Source: Gemella haemolysans (lineage in GTDB: Bacteria; Bacillota; Bacilli; Staphylococcales; Gemellaceae). From it: a stretch of DNA of 64,000 bases. A model generated the notes under the pieces. That model saw only the letters and a program-made list of their open reading frames with translations. It had not been told where the DNA came from and ran no database searches. Shown here piece after piece: positions 1 to 9,251 of this stretch. The position numbers and the translations under genes are program-made. How positions within the stretch are numbered: the first letter of the stretch is position 1; each line of letters begins with the position of its first letter. The stretch lies in assembly GCF_901873445.1 (NCBI RefSeq), contig NZ_CABFLN010000073.1:5017-69016 (forward strand), given 5' to 3'.

Positions 1-847
1 CGTGAATTTTTACATACTCACTATCTGAGATAACTAGTAATGAATCTCCAAATTTACTCATGTCCGCACGGAATTTATCTTCATAAAATTCTTTTTTCTC
101 TTTATCAAGACGAACAGTAAACTCAGTACAGAATCCATATACTATATCTTCTGGGCTCATGAAGTCCATATCATGATCATCTTCAAATTGCATATCAACA
201 ACATTTGTTTCTACAGATTCTAATCCTTCAATTTTTTCACCTTTAAGTGCTGCAACGAAACCTTGATATACACAAACAAGTCCTTGACCTCCTGAATCAA
301 CTACACCAACTTCTTTTAGAATTGGTAATAAATCTGGAGTTCTTTTTAGTGAAGCTTGAGATTCAGCATAAATAGCTTCCATTACTTCAACTACAGAATC
401 AGTATTTTTCGCTGCTTTAAGTCCAGCTTCAGCAGCTTCACGTGCTACTGTTAAAATAGTTCCTTCTACTGGCTTAATAATTGCTTTATAAGCAATACTA
501 ACTCCATTTTGGATAGCTGCAGCAAAATCTTTTGCATCGATTTCTTTTTTATCAGCTATATATTGAGACATTCCTCTAAATAGTTGAGAAAGGATAACAC
601 CTGAGTTTCCACGCGCTCCCATTAATAATCCTTTAGAAAAAGATTTTCCTAATTCACCGATGTTTTCCACAACATTAGTAGCTGTTTCTTTTGCACCCGA
701 TGACATTGAAAGGTTCATATTTGTCCCTGTATCACCATCTGGTACAGGAAAAACATTTAATGAGTTTATTTTTTCTGCATTTTTAGCTAAGTTCTTAGAT
801 CCTAAGTCGATCATCTCAGCTAAAACGAGTCCGTTAATTTTCTCCAC
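1..847 (-). CDS. fakA: Fatty acid kinase subunit FakA (DAK2/YloV family), partial
   Basis: Cut by the left edge of the window; 282 codons are visible and the C-terminus is missing. FakA is the cytosolic kinase that phosphorylates fatty acids bound to FakB, feeding exogenous fatty acids into phospholipid synthesis. The visible part is the DhaL/DAK2 nucleotide-binding domain, with NVFPVPDGDTGTNM at residues 31-44 (Asp cluster for Mg-ATP) and a later LKEVGVVDSGGQG. The start is GTG at 847, chosen because GGAGG lies 7 bases upstream and the product then begins MEKINGL as in the family. It lies 11 bases after the Asp23-family gene, the same yloU-yloV order as in Bacillus, so the two are probably co-transcribed. 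Confidence 0.93.
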   Translation of the reverse strand, partial: MEKINGLVLAEMIDLGSKNLAKNAEKINSLNVFPVPDGDTGTNMNLSMSSGAKETATNVVENIGELGKSFSKGLLMGARGNSGVILSQLFRGMSQYIADKKEIDAKDFAAAIQNGVSIAYKAIIKPVEGTILTVAREAAEAGLKAAKNTDSVVEVMEAIYAESQASLKRTPDLLPILKEVGVVDSGGQGLVCVYQGFVAALKGEKIEGLESVETNVVDMQFEDDHDMDFMSPEDIVYGFCTEFTVRLDKEKKEFYEDKFRADMSKFGDSLLVISDSEYVKIH

Positions 848-858
848 TATCTTTCCTC

Positions 859-1218
859 CTATTTATTTACCTTGATGTCTTGAATGTAAATGTTGATTTC
901 ATTTACTTTAACACCTAGAGTTTTTTCTATTTGATATTTAACTGAAGACTGAACATTATTTGCTATTTCTGAAATTTTAGTTCCATACATAACAATAATA
1001 TATAAATCAATCACAAGTTTTTCTTCATCTTTTTTTACTACTATTCCTTTTGCGTAATTTTCTTTACGTAAAATTTCTGTAATTCCATCTTTAACTTGAT
1101 TTTTACTAGCCATCCCTATGATTCCGTAACAGCTCACTGCTGCTCCACCGGCTACTGATGCGATAACATCATCACTTATAGAAACATGACCAAATTCATT
1201 ATTAATTTCTAAAGACAT
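859..1218 (-). CDS. Asp23/Gls24 family envelope stress protein (YloU-like)
   Basis: A 119-residue protein of the Asp23/Gls24 family (DUF322). The fold is shown by the GHVSISDDVIASVAGGAA start, the middle LVIDLYIIVMYGTKI strand, and the C-terminal VNEINIYIQDIKV. Members are small cytosolic or membrane-associated proteins linked to cell-envelope stress; the exact role of YloU is not settled. There is no signal peptide or membrane span. RBS AGGAGG precedes the ATG. The gene is directly upstream of fakA, a pairing conserved in Firmicutes, which suggests a link to lipid or envelope metabolism (inference). Confidence 0.92.
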   Translation of the reverse strand: MSLEINNEFGHVSISDDVIASVAGGAAVSCYGIIGMASKNQVKDGITEILRKENYAKGIVVKKDEEKLVIDLYIIVMYGTKISEIANNVQSSVKYQIEKTLGVKVNEINIYIQDIKVNK

Positions 1219-1347
1219 ATTTTTTCCTCCTATATAAAAATAGTCAAATGAACATAAGAACTATTATACCTTTTTTAACAAAAAAATACAAGTAAAACAT
1301 TGATAATTCTTTAGTTAGAGCCTTTTAGCATCACTTTTATATCTCTA

Positions 1348-2280
1348 TTATTTATTTCCGTTTATAAATTCTTTAGAATGAATCATTAATGTGATAATAT
1401 CACAAACTGGTGTCGGTATATTGTGTATTTTACCTAATCTAGATACTTCTCCATTCAAATAATCTATTTCTGTTAAACGACCATTTTTCATATCTTGATA
1501 CAATGATGGATAATGCGCACCTGCAGTTTCAAGAGGGAACAAGTTTTTAATATTTTTCTCTATAACATCTTGTTTTACATCAATACCTTCCGCTTTCCCT
1601 ACTGCAGTTACTTCATTTAAAACTGCTCTAGTTAATTCTAAATTTTTATCAAAACTTCCATATTGATTAATATTACAATCAATTAATGTACAATATGTGT
1701 TTAGCACACAATTTAATCCAGCTTTATGCCAAATTGATTGGAACGTATCATTCGAATATTTAATATTTAGCCCAGAATTATTTAATCTAGATACCAATTC
1801 TAAGGTTTTCTCTAAATTAACTTCTTTTACTTGTTTTAATTCAATTTTTCCTGTTCCATGAGCATTCAATACTCCAGGTCCCCCTAGACCACTAGTCCAT
1901 ACTGTAACTCCAATAAGGATATTTTCTTCTTTTATATAGTCTTTTAATGTCTGAACATGCCCAAGACCATTTAAAATACAAATAATCTTAGTATCTTCAT
2001 GGAACAGATGTTTTACTTGCTCTAACATTGGTCTTAATTGCATAGATTTTGTCGCAACAAAAACTACATCAAACTTACCATTTACTTGATCAGGTCTATA
2101 TGTTGGAATATAATAATTTCCTAAATCTTTATCATCTATGATAACTTTTAATCCTTTATTTTTAATATTTTCAACATGTTCTTCCCAAGAATCAATAAAA
2201 GTTACATCCTCATTATTTTTAAATAACATGTACCCTAATCTGGAACCCAATGCCCCAGCACCTGCAAATAATATTTTCAT
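1348..2280 (-). CDS. panE: 2-dehydropantoate 2-reductase (ketopantoate reductase)
   Basis: 310 residues. The NADPH-dependent enzyme reduces ketopantoate to pantoate in pantothenate/CoA synthesis. The N-terminal Rossmann fold shows GAGALGSRLGYML (residues 7-19), followed by VFVATKS and the C-terminal ApbA helical domain (LNCVLNTYCTLIDC region; YPSLYQDMKNGRLTEIDYLNG). The start at 2280 is preferred over an upstream ATG at 2298 because AAGGAG lies 8 bases before it and the dinucleotide-binding strand then starts at residue 2. No other pantothenate genes are nearby. The ApbA/PanE family includes paralogues acting on other 2-oxo acids, so the substrate is inferred. Confidence 0.88.
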   Translation of the reverse strand: MKILFAGAGALGSRLGYMLFKNNEDVTFIDSWEEHVENIKNKGLKVIIDDKDLGNYYIPTYRPDQVNGKFDVVFVATKSMQLRPMLEQVKHLFHEDTKIICILNGLGHVQTLKDYIKEENILIGVTVWTSGLGGPGVLNAHGTGKIELKQVKEVNLEKTLELVSRLNNSGLNIKYSNDTFQSIWHKAGLNCVLNTYCTLIDCNINQYGSFDKNLELTRAVLNEVTAVGKAEGIDVKQDVIEKNIKNLFPLETAGAHYPSLYQDMKNGRLTEIDYLNGEVSRLGKIHNIPTPVCDIITLMIHSKEFINGNK

Positions 2281-2370
2281 AATTGTTCTCCTTAGCATTT
2301 TTCATTCTACACTAATTTTATAACTATATTAACGCTTTGTCAACGCTAGCTATACATCTTATTTACACAA

Positions 2371-2404
2371 AAAAACGATATTCGAAATATATCGAATATC
2401 GCTT
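2371..2404 (-). terminator. Intrinsic terminator after the EIIC-like gene
   Basis: On the minus strand a 10-bp stem (CGATATTCGA with TCGAATATCG) is followed by a run of seven T. It lies just past the stop of the gene at 2411. Confidence 0.85.
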
Positions 2405-2410
2405 AATCTA

Positions 2411-3457
2411 TTATAGGTTTTCTGGTTTATATGCATCTTTTGTATATAATTTCAATACATCAGAATAAAATCTGTCTGCTAAAAATGCAACTGTAAATGG
2501 AATTATAAAGAATGCTAGTACTACTGGTAACAAGTTACCGTTATTCATTGCATAAGATTTAGATGGTCCGATTAAACCAATAATTCCAAATCCTGCACTC
2601 TCATGTGTTCCAAGAATTTTTAGAAAATATCCTGAAAGTCCTGTAATTGCCGCTGTTGTTAAAATTGTTAACAATAACTGTGGTTTACGTGCACAGTTTG
2701 GCATCATAAGCTTGATTGCACCTAAGATAATAGCCGCACTAGCACCTTTACTTTTCGCTCTATATGTACCAATAGCTAAAACTGCTGCCGCAGAAACTAA
2801 TCCTAGAGTTGCGGCTCCCGCTCCCACATAGTTTTCATTAGAAAATAATATTAATCCCATCGCTACTGTAGAAACTGGTGTAACAATTAAGAATGAAAAT
2901 GTCATTGTTATTAATATACACATTAACACTGGTTGTAATGTTGTAAATTCAAAAATGATTGATGCTAAAAGTTTAGTTAAACTTTTAGTATATGGTAATG
3001 TTACTAATCCTAATGCTGCCACTAATCCACCAGTGATTGGTAAGAAAATAATTGTAACAGCTCCAAATTTATCTTTAACAAGGTTAATCGCTAAAGCTCC
3101 GATAATTGTAATTAAAATGACGTTAAATAAATCCCCCATTGGAACCCCAGTCCATGCTTTTGTTTGTGCATTAAATGTTAAAGATCCACTTGCTGCTAAG
3201 ACTGTCGCTCCTAATACCGCTGACTCTAATGGTTTGAATTTTAAACTTTGTCCTACAATAACTCCTACTAAAACTGGAATTGAAAATTGTAATAAATACA
3301 TCGCTTGAGTTAATGTAGTGAATAATCCAGGTGCAAATAATGTTCCTAAGTATTTAAACAATGTACTTAAAACTGCATTTGAAATTAATCCTGCAACAAC
3401 TCCTAAAGCTGTACCGTTTAAAATTATATTAAGAAAATCCCTTACTGATCTCGTCAT
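2411..3457 (-). CDS. PTS EIIC-like membrane protein (PfoR family)
   Basis: 348 residues, almost entirely hydrophobic, with about ten predicted membrane segments. It belongs to the PTS_EIIC_2/PfoR group, named after a Clostridium perfringens protein first described as a regulator of perfringolysin O but built like a PTS IIC permease domain. Recognisable features are the N-terminal SVRDFLNIILNG, the GxxVGLVSAAAV-type repeats and TPVSTVAMGLILF. There is no EIIA or EIIB domain and none encoded nearby, so the substrate is unknown. The second ATG (3457) is chosen because AAAGGAGG is 6 bases upstream of it; the first ATG (3463) directly abuts the RBS. A weak cre-like sequence lies at about 3563-3581. 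Confidence 0.82.
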   Translation of the reverse strand: MTRSVRDFLNIILNGTALGVVAGLISNAVLSTLFKYLGTLFAPGLFTTLTQAMYLLQFSIPVLVGVIVGQSLKFKPLESAVLGATVLAASGSLTFNAQTKAWTGVPMGDLFNVILITIIGALAINLVKDKFGAVTIIFLPITGGLVAALGLVTLPYTKSLTKLLASIIFEFTTLQPVLMCILITMTFSFLIVTPVSTVAMGLILFSNENYVGAGAATLGLVSAAAVLAIGTYRAKSKGASAAIILGAIKLMMPNCARKPQLLLTILTTAAITGLSGYFLKILGTHESAGFGIIGLIGPSKSYAMNNGNLLPVVLAFFIIPFTVAFLADRFYSDVLKLYTKDAYKPENL

Positions 3458-3586
3458 ATACATCCTCCTTTGTTTGTTTTTAATGAATATAATAAATATA
3501 ATAATATAAAATCAAACAAAAGTAAAGAATTTTTTGAAAATTTCTCTATTTTTTCTTTATTTTGTTATGTAAAGCGTATATAAATT

Positions 3587-3637
3587 AAAAAAGTAGATGA
3601 GTATCATTATGTATAAAATGATTTTCATCTACTTTTA
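3587..3637 (-). terminator. Intrinsic terminator after rsmG
   Basis: AAAGTAGATGA pairs with TCATCTACTTT around a long, partly paired loop, followed by T residues on the minus strand, 26 bases past the rsmG stop. The other strand also ends in T-rich sequence, so it may work in both directions. Confidence 0.8.
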
Positions 3638-3662
3638 AAATGCTATTTTTTATAAAATAACA

Positions 3663-4376
3663 TTATAATAATGGTTTTTTATTCGGTGTCCCTGCTTTTC
3701 TAGGGTATTTATTAGGTGTTTCTTTAGCTTTACGTATTTCTAATATGTGACGTTCTTCACCCTCAATATCAAATTCTAAATCTTTTTCTAATTTTCCACC
3801 TAAAAGTTTTATTGCATTAACAGCTTCTTTAGTTTCTTCCTCAGCTTTTTGAGATTTTAAACTTAAGAAATATCCATCTTTTTTTACTAGAGGTAAACAA
3901 AGTTCTACCAACACGTTAAGTCTAGCTACAGCTCTTGCCGTCACTATTTCAAAACTTTCTCGATATTCTTTGTTCTGACCAAATTCTTCTGCTCTTGCAT
4001 GAACAAAATTACAATCAACAAGTCCTAGTTCATCTTTAACTAAATTTAAGAACTTTATTCTCTTATTCAGCGAATCAACTATTGTAACTTTTAAATTAGG
4101 ATACAAAATCTTCAATGGTATTGAAGGAAATCCTGCACCGCTGCCCACATCACATATACTTTCTATATTTGAATAGTCTTTAAAAAACGCTAAAGAAATT
4201 GAATCGAAGAAATGTTTCGTATAAAATTCTTCTTCCTCAGTAATAGCTGTAAGATTAATTTTTTGATTCCATTCTACTACTAAATCATAGTATTTGCTAT
4301 ACTGCTCTTTTTGAAGTTCCGTTAATTCTATACCTACCTTCTCTTTTACAGCACTATAGAATTGTTCTTTATTCAT
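3663..4376 (-). CDS. rsmG: 16S rRNA (guanine-527-N7)-methyltransferase
   Basis: 237 residues. RsmG methylates N7 of G527 of 16S rRNA; its loss gives low-level streptomycin resistance in several bacteria. The SAM-binding core is visible as [19 protein letters not shown] (about residues 70-88), then [14 protein letters not shown] and the VTARAVARL motif. The C-terminal tail ([14 protein letters not shown]) is typical. The gene overlaps the end of mnmG by 8 bases, the classic gidA-gidB operon, and is the last gene before a terminator. Confidence 0.96.
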   Translation of the reverse strand: MNKEQFYSAVKEKVGIELTELQKEQYSKYYDLVVEWNQKINLTAITEEEEFYTKHFFDSISLAFFKDYSNIESICDVGSGAGFPSIPLKILYPNLKVTIVDSLNKRIKFLNLVKDELGLVDCNFVHARAEEFGQNKEYRESFEIVTARAVARLNVLVELCLPLVKKDGYFLSLKSQKAEEETKEAVNAIKLLGGKLEKDLEFDIEGEERHILEIRKAKETPNKYPRKAGTPNKKPLL

Positions 4377-6252
4377 TACTCATACCTCGTCGTTGTTCTA
4401 AATATACTAATAATATAGAAATATCCGCTGGATTAACTCCTGAAATACGTGAAGCTTGCCCTATAGTTAGTGGTAATACTTTTTTAAGTTTTTCTCTTGC
4501 TTCTAAAGCTAAACTTGGGACTTCATCATAACTCAAATCAGCTGGAATTTTCATTTCATTCATTTTCTTAAGTTTCTCTACTTGTTGAAGAGATTTTTTA
4601 ATATAACCTTCATATTTAACTTCTATTTCTACTTGCTCTACTACATCTTTAGGTAGTTTTGTTTCATCATTAGCTAAATATAGAACATTCTCATGACTTA
4701 ATTCTGGGCGTCTTAACATATCGATTGCTAAAATTCCATCTCTAATTTCTGCACTATTTAATTCCACTAGTTTTTCTAAAGTTGCTGCTGTTGGTGTAAT
4801 TCTGAAAGTTTTAAGTCTTTCGATTTCATCAGCAACCATACTACGTTTTTCACGGAATTTATTGTATCTTTCTTCAGTTACTAAACCATAGTTATAAGCT
4901 TTTTCTGTTAAACGCATATCTGCATTATCATGGCGTAATAATAATCTATGTTCTGCTCTTGAAGTTAGAAGTCTATATGGCTCATTTGTTCCCTTTGTTA
5001 CTAAGTCATCAATAAGCACTCCTATATAAGCTTCATCACGACCTAGAATCATAGGTTCCTCACCAAGCACTTTACAAGCGGCATTTATTCCTGCCATGAT
5101 TCCTTGACCTGCAGCTTCCTCATAACCACTAGTACCATTAATTTGTCCGGCGGTAAATAATCCATCAATTAATTTCGTTTCTAAAGTTGGCCATAAAGTT
5201 GTTGGATTTACAGCATCATACTCAATTGCATAACCATTACGCATAATTACTGCGTTTTCAAGCCCAGCAATACTACGTACCATGTCACGTTGAACATCAT
5301 CTGGTAACGAAGTAGACAGACCTTGTACATATATTTCTTTAGTATTTCTTCCTTCTGGTTCCAAGAAAAGTTGGTGTCTTTCTTTATCGTTAAAACGAAC
5401 ATATTTGTCTTCAATACTTGGACAGTATCTCGGACCAGTTCCTTTAATTACACCAGAATACATAGCTGAACGTCCTAAGTTTTTGTCAATAATTTCATGC
5501 GTAGATGAATTTGTATAAGTTAACCAACATGGTACTTGATCTTTAACAAATTCTGTAGTTTCATAACTAAATGCATGATCCTCTCCGTCTCCAGGTTGAA
5601 TTGCTGTTTTAGAAAAATCCACACTATCTGCATTAACTCTAGGTGGTGTTCCAGTTTTAAATCTAACTAAATCAAATCCTAATTCTTCTAATTGTTTTGC
5701 TAAATCAATAGAAGGCATTTGGTGATTTGGACCAGAAGAATATTTAATATCTCCTATTACTATTTCCCCACGTAAATACGTACCGGTAGTAATAATAATT
5801 ACTTTAGCTTTGTACGCTGTTCCTAACATTGTTTTTAAACCAACTACTTTATTATCTTCGATAATAAGCTCACGGACCATTGCTTGTTCGATATCTAAGT
5901 TTGGAGTATCCTCCAACACTCGTTTCATCTCAAGTTGATATTCTACTTTATCGGATTGCATTCTTAATGCACGTACCGCTGGGCCTTTAGCAGTATTTAA
6001 CATTTTACTTTGAATGTTTGTTTTATCTGCTACTCTACCCATAAGACCACCAAGTGCGTCTACTTCACGGACAACAATCCCCTTTGCAGGTCCTCCCACA
6101 CTCGGATTGCATGGCATAAAACCAATAGTATCTAAATTAATTGTAATCATTAAAGTTTTGACACCTTTTCTGCTAGCGGCGTGTGCTGCCTCAATCCCAG
6201 CATGTCCTCCTCCAATTACAATAACATCATATTCTTTTAAAAATTCAGTCAT
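4369..6252 (-). CDS. mnmG: tRNA uridine-5-carboxymethylaminomethyl modification enzyme MnmG (GidA)
   Basis: 627 residues, the usual family length. With MnmE it builds the cmnm5 group on wobble U34 of several tRNAs using FAD, NADH, glycine and methylene-THF. The FAD-binding [12 protein letters not shown] lies near the N-terminus, [12 protein letters not shown] follows, and the signature [22 protein letters not shown] is near residue 370; the C-terminal MnmE-contact domain ends in [20 protein letters not shown]. The start at 6252 is supported by GGAGG 6 bases upstream; an upstream in-frame ATG at 6300 would add a non-homologous leader. mnmE is not in the window. Confidence 0.97.
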   Translation of the reverse strand: MTEFLKEYDVIVIGGGHAGIEAAHAASRKGVKTLMITINLDTIGFMPCNPSVGGPAKGIVVREVDALGGLMGRVADKTNIQSKMLNTAKGPAVRALRMQSDKVEYQLEMKRVLEDTPNLDIEQAMVRELIIEDNKVVGLKTMLGTAYKAKVIIITTGTYLRGEIVIGDIKYSSGPNHQMPSIDLAKQLEELGFDLVRFKTGTPPRVNADSVDFSKTAIQPGDGEDHAFSYETTEFVKDQVPCWLTYTNSSTHEIIDKNLGRSAMYSGVIKGTGPRYCPSIEDKYVRFNDKERHQLFLEPEGRNTKEIYVQGLSTSLPDDVQRDMVRSIAGLENAVIMRNGYAIEYDAVNPTTLWPTLETKLIDGLFTAGQINGTSGYEEAAGQGIMAGINAACKVLGEEPMILGRDEAYIGVLIDDLVTKGTNEPYRLLTSRAEHRLLLRHDNADMRLTEKAYNYGLVTEERYNKFREKRSMVADEIERLKTFRITPTAATLEKLVELNSAEIRDGILAIDMLRRPELSHENVLYLANDETKLPKDVVEQVEIEVKYEGYIKKSLQQVEKLKKMNEMKIPADLSYDEVPSLALEAREKLKKVLPLTIGQASRISGVNPADISILLVYLEQRRGMSNE

Positions 6253-6378
6253 AGTACCTCCATATATTTTAACGTAATTGCAAAATAATGCTTTGACCAA
6301 AATTTTGATATATTACTAAATTTTTACCTTTATAATATTATCACATTGCAAACAAAAAAACTAATAATATACTTTTAT

Positions 6379-6415
6379 AAGGACTATAAGTTTACATTAA
6401 TTAATAGTCCTTTTT
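6379..6415 (-). terminator. Hairpin between tcyP and mnmG, possible second terminator
   Basis: AAGGACTAT and ATAGTCCTT are inverted around an AT-rich loop. A run of T follows on the plus strand and T-rich sequence on the minus strand. It lies between the tcyP terminator and mnmG; its job is unclear. Confidence 0.5.
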
Positions 6416-6454
6416 CATCCATAAATAATAATCTGTAAATTTTATATCCAAACC

Positions 6455-6483
6455 AAAAAATCGCAGTACATATCGTACTGCGA
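6455..6483 (-). terminator. Intrinsic terminator after tcyP
   Basis: On the minus strand TCGCAGTACGA and TCGTACTGCGA-like arms (around the palindrome at 6461-6482) form a strong stem followed by six T, 10 bases after the tcyP stop. Confidence 0.85.
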
Positions 6484-6492
6484 CTAGTATTT

Positions 6493-7893
6493 TTATTCTG
6501 AAATTTTATCAAACTCATAAAATTTTTCTTTGTTAAATAAACCTAAGTGTTTATCAACCATTATAGAGTTCGTCATACCACCACTAACATTTAAGCAAGT
6601 ACGTCCCATATCTAAAATCGGGTCTACTGCTAAAATCGGGTTAATTTGATTGAATAATGCTCCAAAACCTACTCCGTTAACTGAAACTGAAGCAGCTGTT
6701 ATTGCTGTACCAGGAACACCTGCAATACCTACAGAACCTAATGTTACAACAATGACAGTCATTATGAATAATGTTGCATCAATAGTTATTCCATTTGCAT
6801 TAGCTAAAAATACAACTAACATTGTTGGATAGATCCCCGCACATCCTTGCATTCCTGCTGTAGATGAGAACGAAGCAACGAAGTTTGCTGTTGATTGGTT
6901 TACTCCCATATCTTTAGTTAAAGTATTAATAGTTAAAGGTAAAGTACCCGCACTTGAACGCGAAGTAAATGCTAAAACTAATGGTTTACTTGCTTTTTTG
7001 AAATATGTAACTGGTGAGACACCGTGTAATAATAAGAATAATCCTTGAATTATAAATTGGATTACTACCGCTACATATAATAAACCGATAAATAATAATA
7101 CATCTTTAATTGATTTTAATCCTCTTTGTGCAATTGTATTAGCTAATAATGGAATTACAGCGTATGGTAATAGTCTAATTACTAAAACTGTCATTCGAGA
7201 AATAATTGCATGTAAGCTAGCAATATAGTCAATAAAAGTTTTTACTTTATGTTCATCTTTATTTTGAATATATCTTGCAGCTAATCCTATAAACATTGCA
7301 AAGATTACAACTCCAATTACATTGAAGTCTACCATTGCTTTTATAGGGTTAGAAGGAATTAATTCACGGATAATTGTAACAACATTTTTTACTTCTTTTA
7401 TTTTGCTATCTCCACTACCTAAAACAATAGAACTACTTCCTAGTTTGAATATTGCAGAAATTACAAATCCAACAATCGAACTTATTGCAACCATTCCTAA
7501 CGTTACAATCAGTGTTAATCTTGTTAATTTTTTAACATCAGTATTAGCATTAATATTTACAATTACATTAATAATTGAAACTAATACTAACGGAACGATT
7601 AACATTTTAATTAAGTCAATAAATCCATTACCAAATAATGAATACCACGTTGTTATTTCAGCAACATACTTAATCTTCATCGGTTCATCACTAAAACCTG
7701 AATATGCTTGAATTAGAATTCCTAAAGCTAACCCTAGAACAGTAGATATTAATGTTCGTTTTGATGAACTAACTCTTTTTTTCGCCAAATAGTACATTAA
7801 GTAAAATAGCGCAAAAAGCACTACTAAAAATAATAAAGTTTCCTTTGTAGAAATCATTATGAATTTCTCAAAAAATGTAAATTTGTTTCCCAT
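6493..7893 (-). CDS. tcyP: Sodium/proton:dicarboxylate-type symporter, L-cystine transporter TcyP-like
   Basis: 466 residues in the DAACS (SLC1-like) family. TcyP imports L-cystine in Bacillus; this protein has the same N-terminal extra membrane helix and the RTLISTVLGLALGILIQ region. Family signatures include the serine-rich hairpin AFTSRSSAGTLPLT (about residue 320), the FVASFSSTAGMQGCAG stretch, and the C-terminal DMGRTCLNVSGGMTNSIMVD motif that forms substrate and cation sites. ATG at 7893 has GGAGG 7 bases upstream. It stands alone between terminators. Cystine as substrate is inferred from resemblance; other small dicarboxylates or amino acids cannot be ruled out. Confidence 0.85.
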   Translation of the reverse strand: MGNKFTFFEKFIMISTKETLLFLVVLFALFYLMYYLAKKRVSSSKRTLISTVLGLALGILIQAYSGFSDEPMKIKYVAEITTWYSLFGNGFIDLIKMLIVPLVLVSIINVIVNINANTDVKKLTRLTLIVTLGMVAISSIVGFVISAIFKLGSSSIVLGSGDSKIKEVKNVVTIIRELIPSNPIKAMVDFNVIGVVIFAMFIGLAARYIQNKDEHKVKTFIDYIASLHAIISRMTVLVIRLLPYAVIPLLANTIAQRGLKSIKDVLLFIGLLYVAVVIQFIIQGLFLLLHGVSPVTYFKKASKPLVLAFTSRSSAGTLPLTINTLTKDMGVNQSTANFVASFSSTAGMQGCAGIYPTMLVVFLANANGITIDATLFIMTVIVVTLGSVGIAGVPGTAITAASVSVNGVGFGALFNQINPILAVDPILDMGRTCLNVSGGMTNSIMVDKHLGLFNKEKFYEFDKISE

Positions 7894-8106
7894 TATCTAT
7901 CCTCCAAATGAGTATCTTACTCATCTTCTTTAGTATTTTGTAAAATTTTTATCTTAAATTTTACTCCATCTACAGATAGAGTGGAAAAGATTAAGATCTT
8001 TTTCCATATTGTACCTCCATAATGTAAAAGATATATAGATTAAACTACAATTTTCAATCATTTTCAATAAATTTGCTCAAAAAAATCTTTTTTTAGAATT
8101 TATTTA

Positions 8107-8135
8107 TTTACTAAACTTTTTTAATACGTTATAAT
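8107..8135 (+). promoter_or_regulatory. Sigma-A-type promoter of the flavodoxin gene
   Basis: TTTACT (8107-8112) and TATAAT (8130-8135) are 17 bases apart and lie about 45 bases upstream of the flavodoxin start. Confidence 0.65.
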
Positions 8136-8177
8136 AATGATTAGTTATTTATATACGAATAGAACGGAGGGGTTTTT

Positions 8178-8624
8178 TTGAATATTAAATTAGTTTACGC
8201 AAGTTTGACAGGTAATACTGAAATGTTATCTGATTTAATGATAGAAAAATTCGAAGAAGAAAAAGGTTTAGAAATAGAAAAACTATTTATTGAGGATATG
8301 GAAGATTTTGATTTCCTTGATGATGCAGATGCTTTTATCGTGGCTAGTTACACGTATGGTGAAGGTGAACTTCCAGAAGAAATGGAAGAATTTTTTGAAG
8401 CTCTTGCTGATAAAAATTACGAAGGGAAAATTTACGGAGTTATTGGTACTGGTGACACTATTTATGATGAGTACTGTGTTTGTGTTGATCAATTCGATGA
8501 GCAAATTGCAAAAACAGGTGCAACTAACCCTACAGAAAACCTTAAAATAGAAATAGAAGCTGATACAGACGAAGATTTTGAAAATATCGATAAATTTATC
8601 GAAGCTTTCTCTAGTGCTTTATAA
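8178..8624 (+). CDS. Flavodoxin
   Basis: 148 residues, single-domain short-chain flavodoxin. It carries FMN and shuttles low-potential electrons, replacing ferredoxin when iron is short. The phosphate-binding loop ASLTGNTE is at residues 8-15; the isoalloxazine loops are SYTYGEGELPEE (about 57-68) and GTGDTIYDEYC (about 93-103). The protein is strongly acidic, as expected. The start is TTG at 8178, supported by GGAGG at 8166-8170; no ATG exists at the right place. It has its own promoter and shares a bidirectional terminator with the converging Rrf2 gene. Confidence 0.93.
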   Translation: MNIKLVYASLTGNTEMLSDLMIEKFEEEKGLEIEKLFIEDMEDFDFLDDADAFIVASYTYGEGELPEEMEEFFEALADKNYEGKIYGVIGTGDTIYDEYCVCVDQFDEQIAKTGATNPTENLKIEIEADTDEDFENIDKFIEAFSSAL

Positions 8625-8660
8625 AAAAATACGGTTATGATTATCCATAACCGTATTTTT
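8625..8660. terminator. Bidirectional terminator between flavodoxin and Rrf2 genes
   Basis: AAAATACGGTTATG and CATAACCGTATTTT pair around a short ATTATC loop. The stem has A-run and T-run flanks, so it can end transcription from both converging genes. Confidence 0.9.
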
Positions 8661-8670
8661 CTATCCTTTT

Positions 8671-9174
8671 CTACCCCTTAAAGAAGACATTCACCCTTTC
8701 AAACTCGTCTTCCCAATTATTCCAATCTAATCTTATCTTAGAATTCTCTTCAAGAATATCCTCGACTAAGTTTTCGATTGTAATTTCTTCTAATGAAGAT
8801 TTGATTGCTTTATTTACAGTGTTAACTTTCTTCAAGTATTTACTGTAACGTTTGTCAACAGCTAGAGCACCCTCAAAAATTTTAGATACATAATCTGTTT
8901 TTAAAGCAAATATTTCTACTTCATCGTTTAGCGCTACATATACGTCATATAAAGTAACTTTTTTATTTGATTTATACTTATATCCCCCGCCAATACCAGT
9001 ATTAGCTTTTACTAGATCATTGACAACCAATTTTCTCATAATTTTTTTCAGATATGTTGGAGAAATATTTAAACGCTGGCTTATTTCCTTAGAATTTAAG
9101 AAAACATGCCTATCTTGAAGGTATAACATTACCATTATACAGATTGCTTGTTCAGTACTTTTTGTTAAATGCAT
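8671..9174 (-). CDS. Rrf2 family transcriptional regulator
   Basis: 167 residues. The N-terminal winged helix-turn-helix of the Rrf2 family is clear (LTKSTEQAICIMVMLYL; SKEISQRLNISPTYLKKIMRKLVVNDLVKANTGIGGGYK, about residues 28-66). Many Rrf2 proteins sense iron-sulfur clusters, nitric oxide or cysteine status, but the usual three-cysteine cluster motif is absent; the only cysteine is near residue 12. The C-terminal half has no recognised ligand site. The target is unknown. It converges on flavodoxin and lies downstream of no obvious operon partner. Confidence 0.85.
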   Translation of the reverse strand: MHLTKSTEQAICIMVMLYLQDRHVFLNSKEISQRLNISPTYLKKIMRKLVVNDLVKANTGIGGGYKYKSNKKVTLYDVYVALNDEVEIFALKTDYVSKIFEGALAVDKRYSKYLKKVNTVNKAIKSSLEEITIENLVEDILEENSKIRLDWNNWEDEFERVNVFFKG

Positions 9175-9251
9175 AAACTCAACCTCTTTTCTTTATAATA
9201 TAACTCTACTTACATCCTTATTTTATGATATATTTTTATAATTGTCAAATA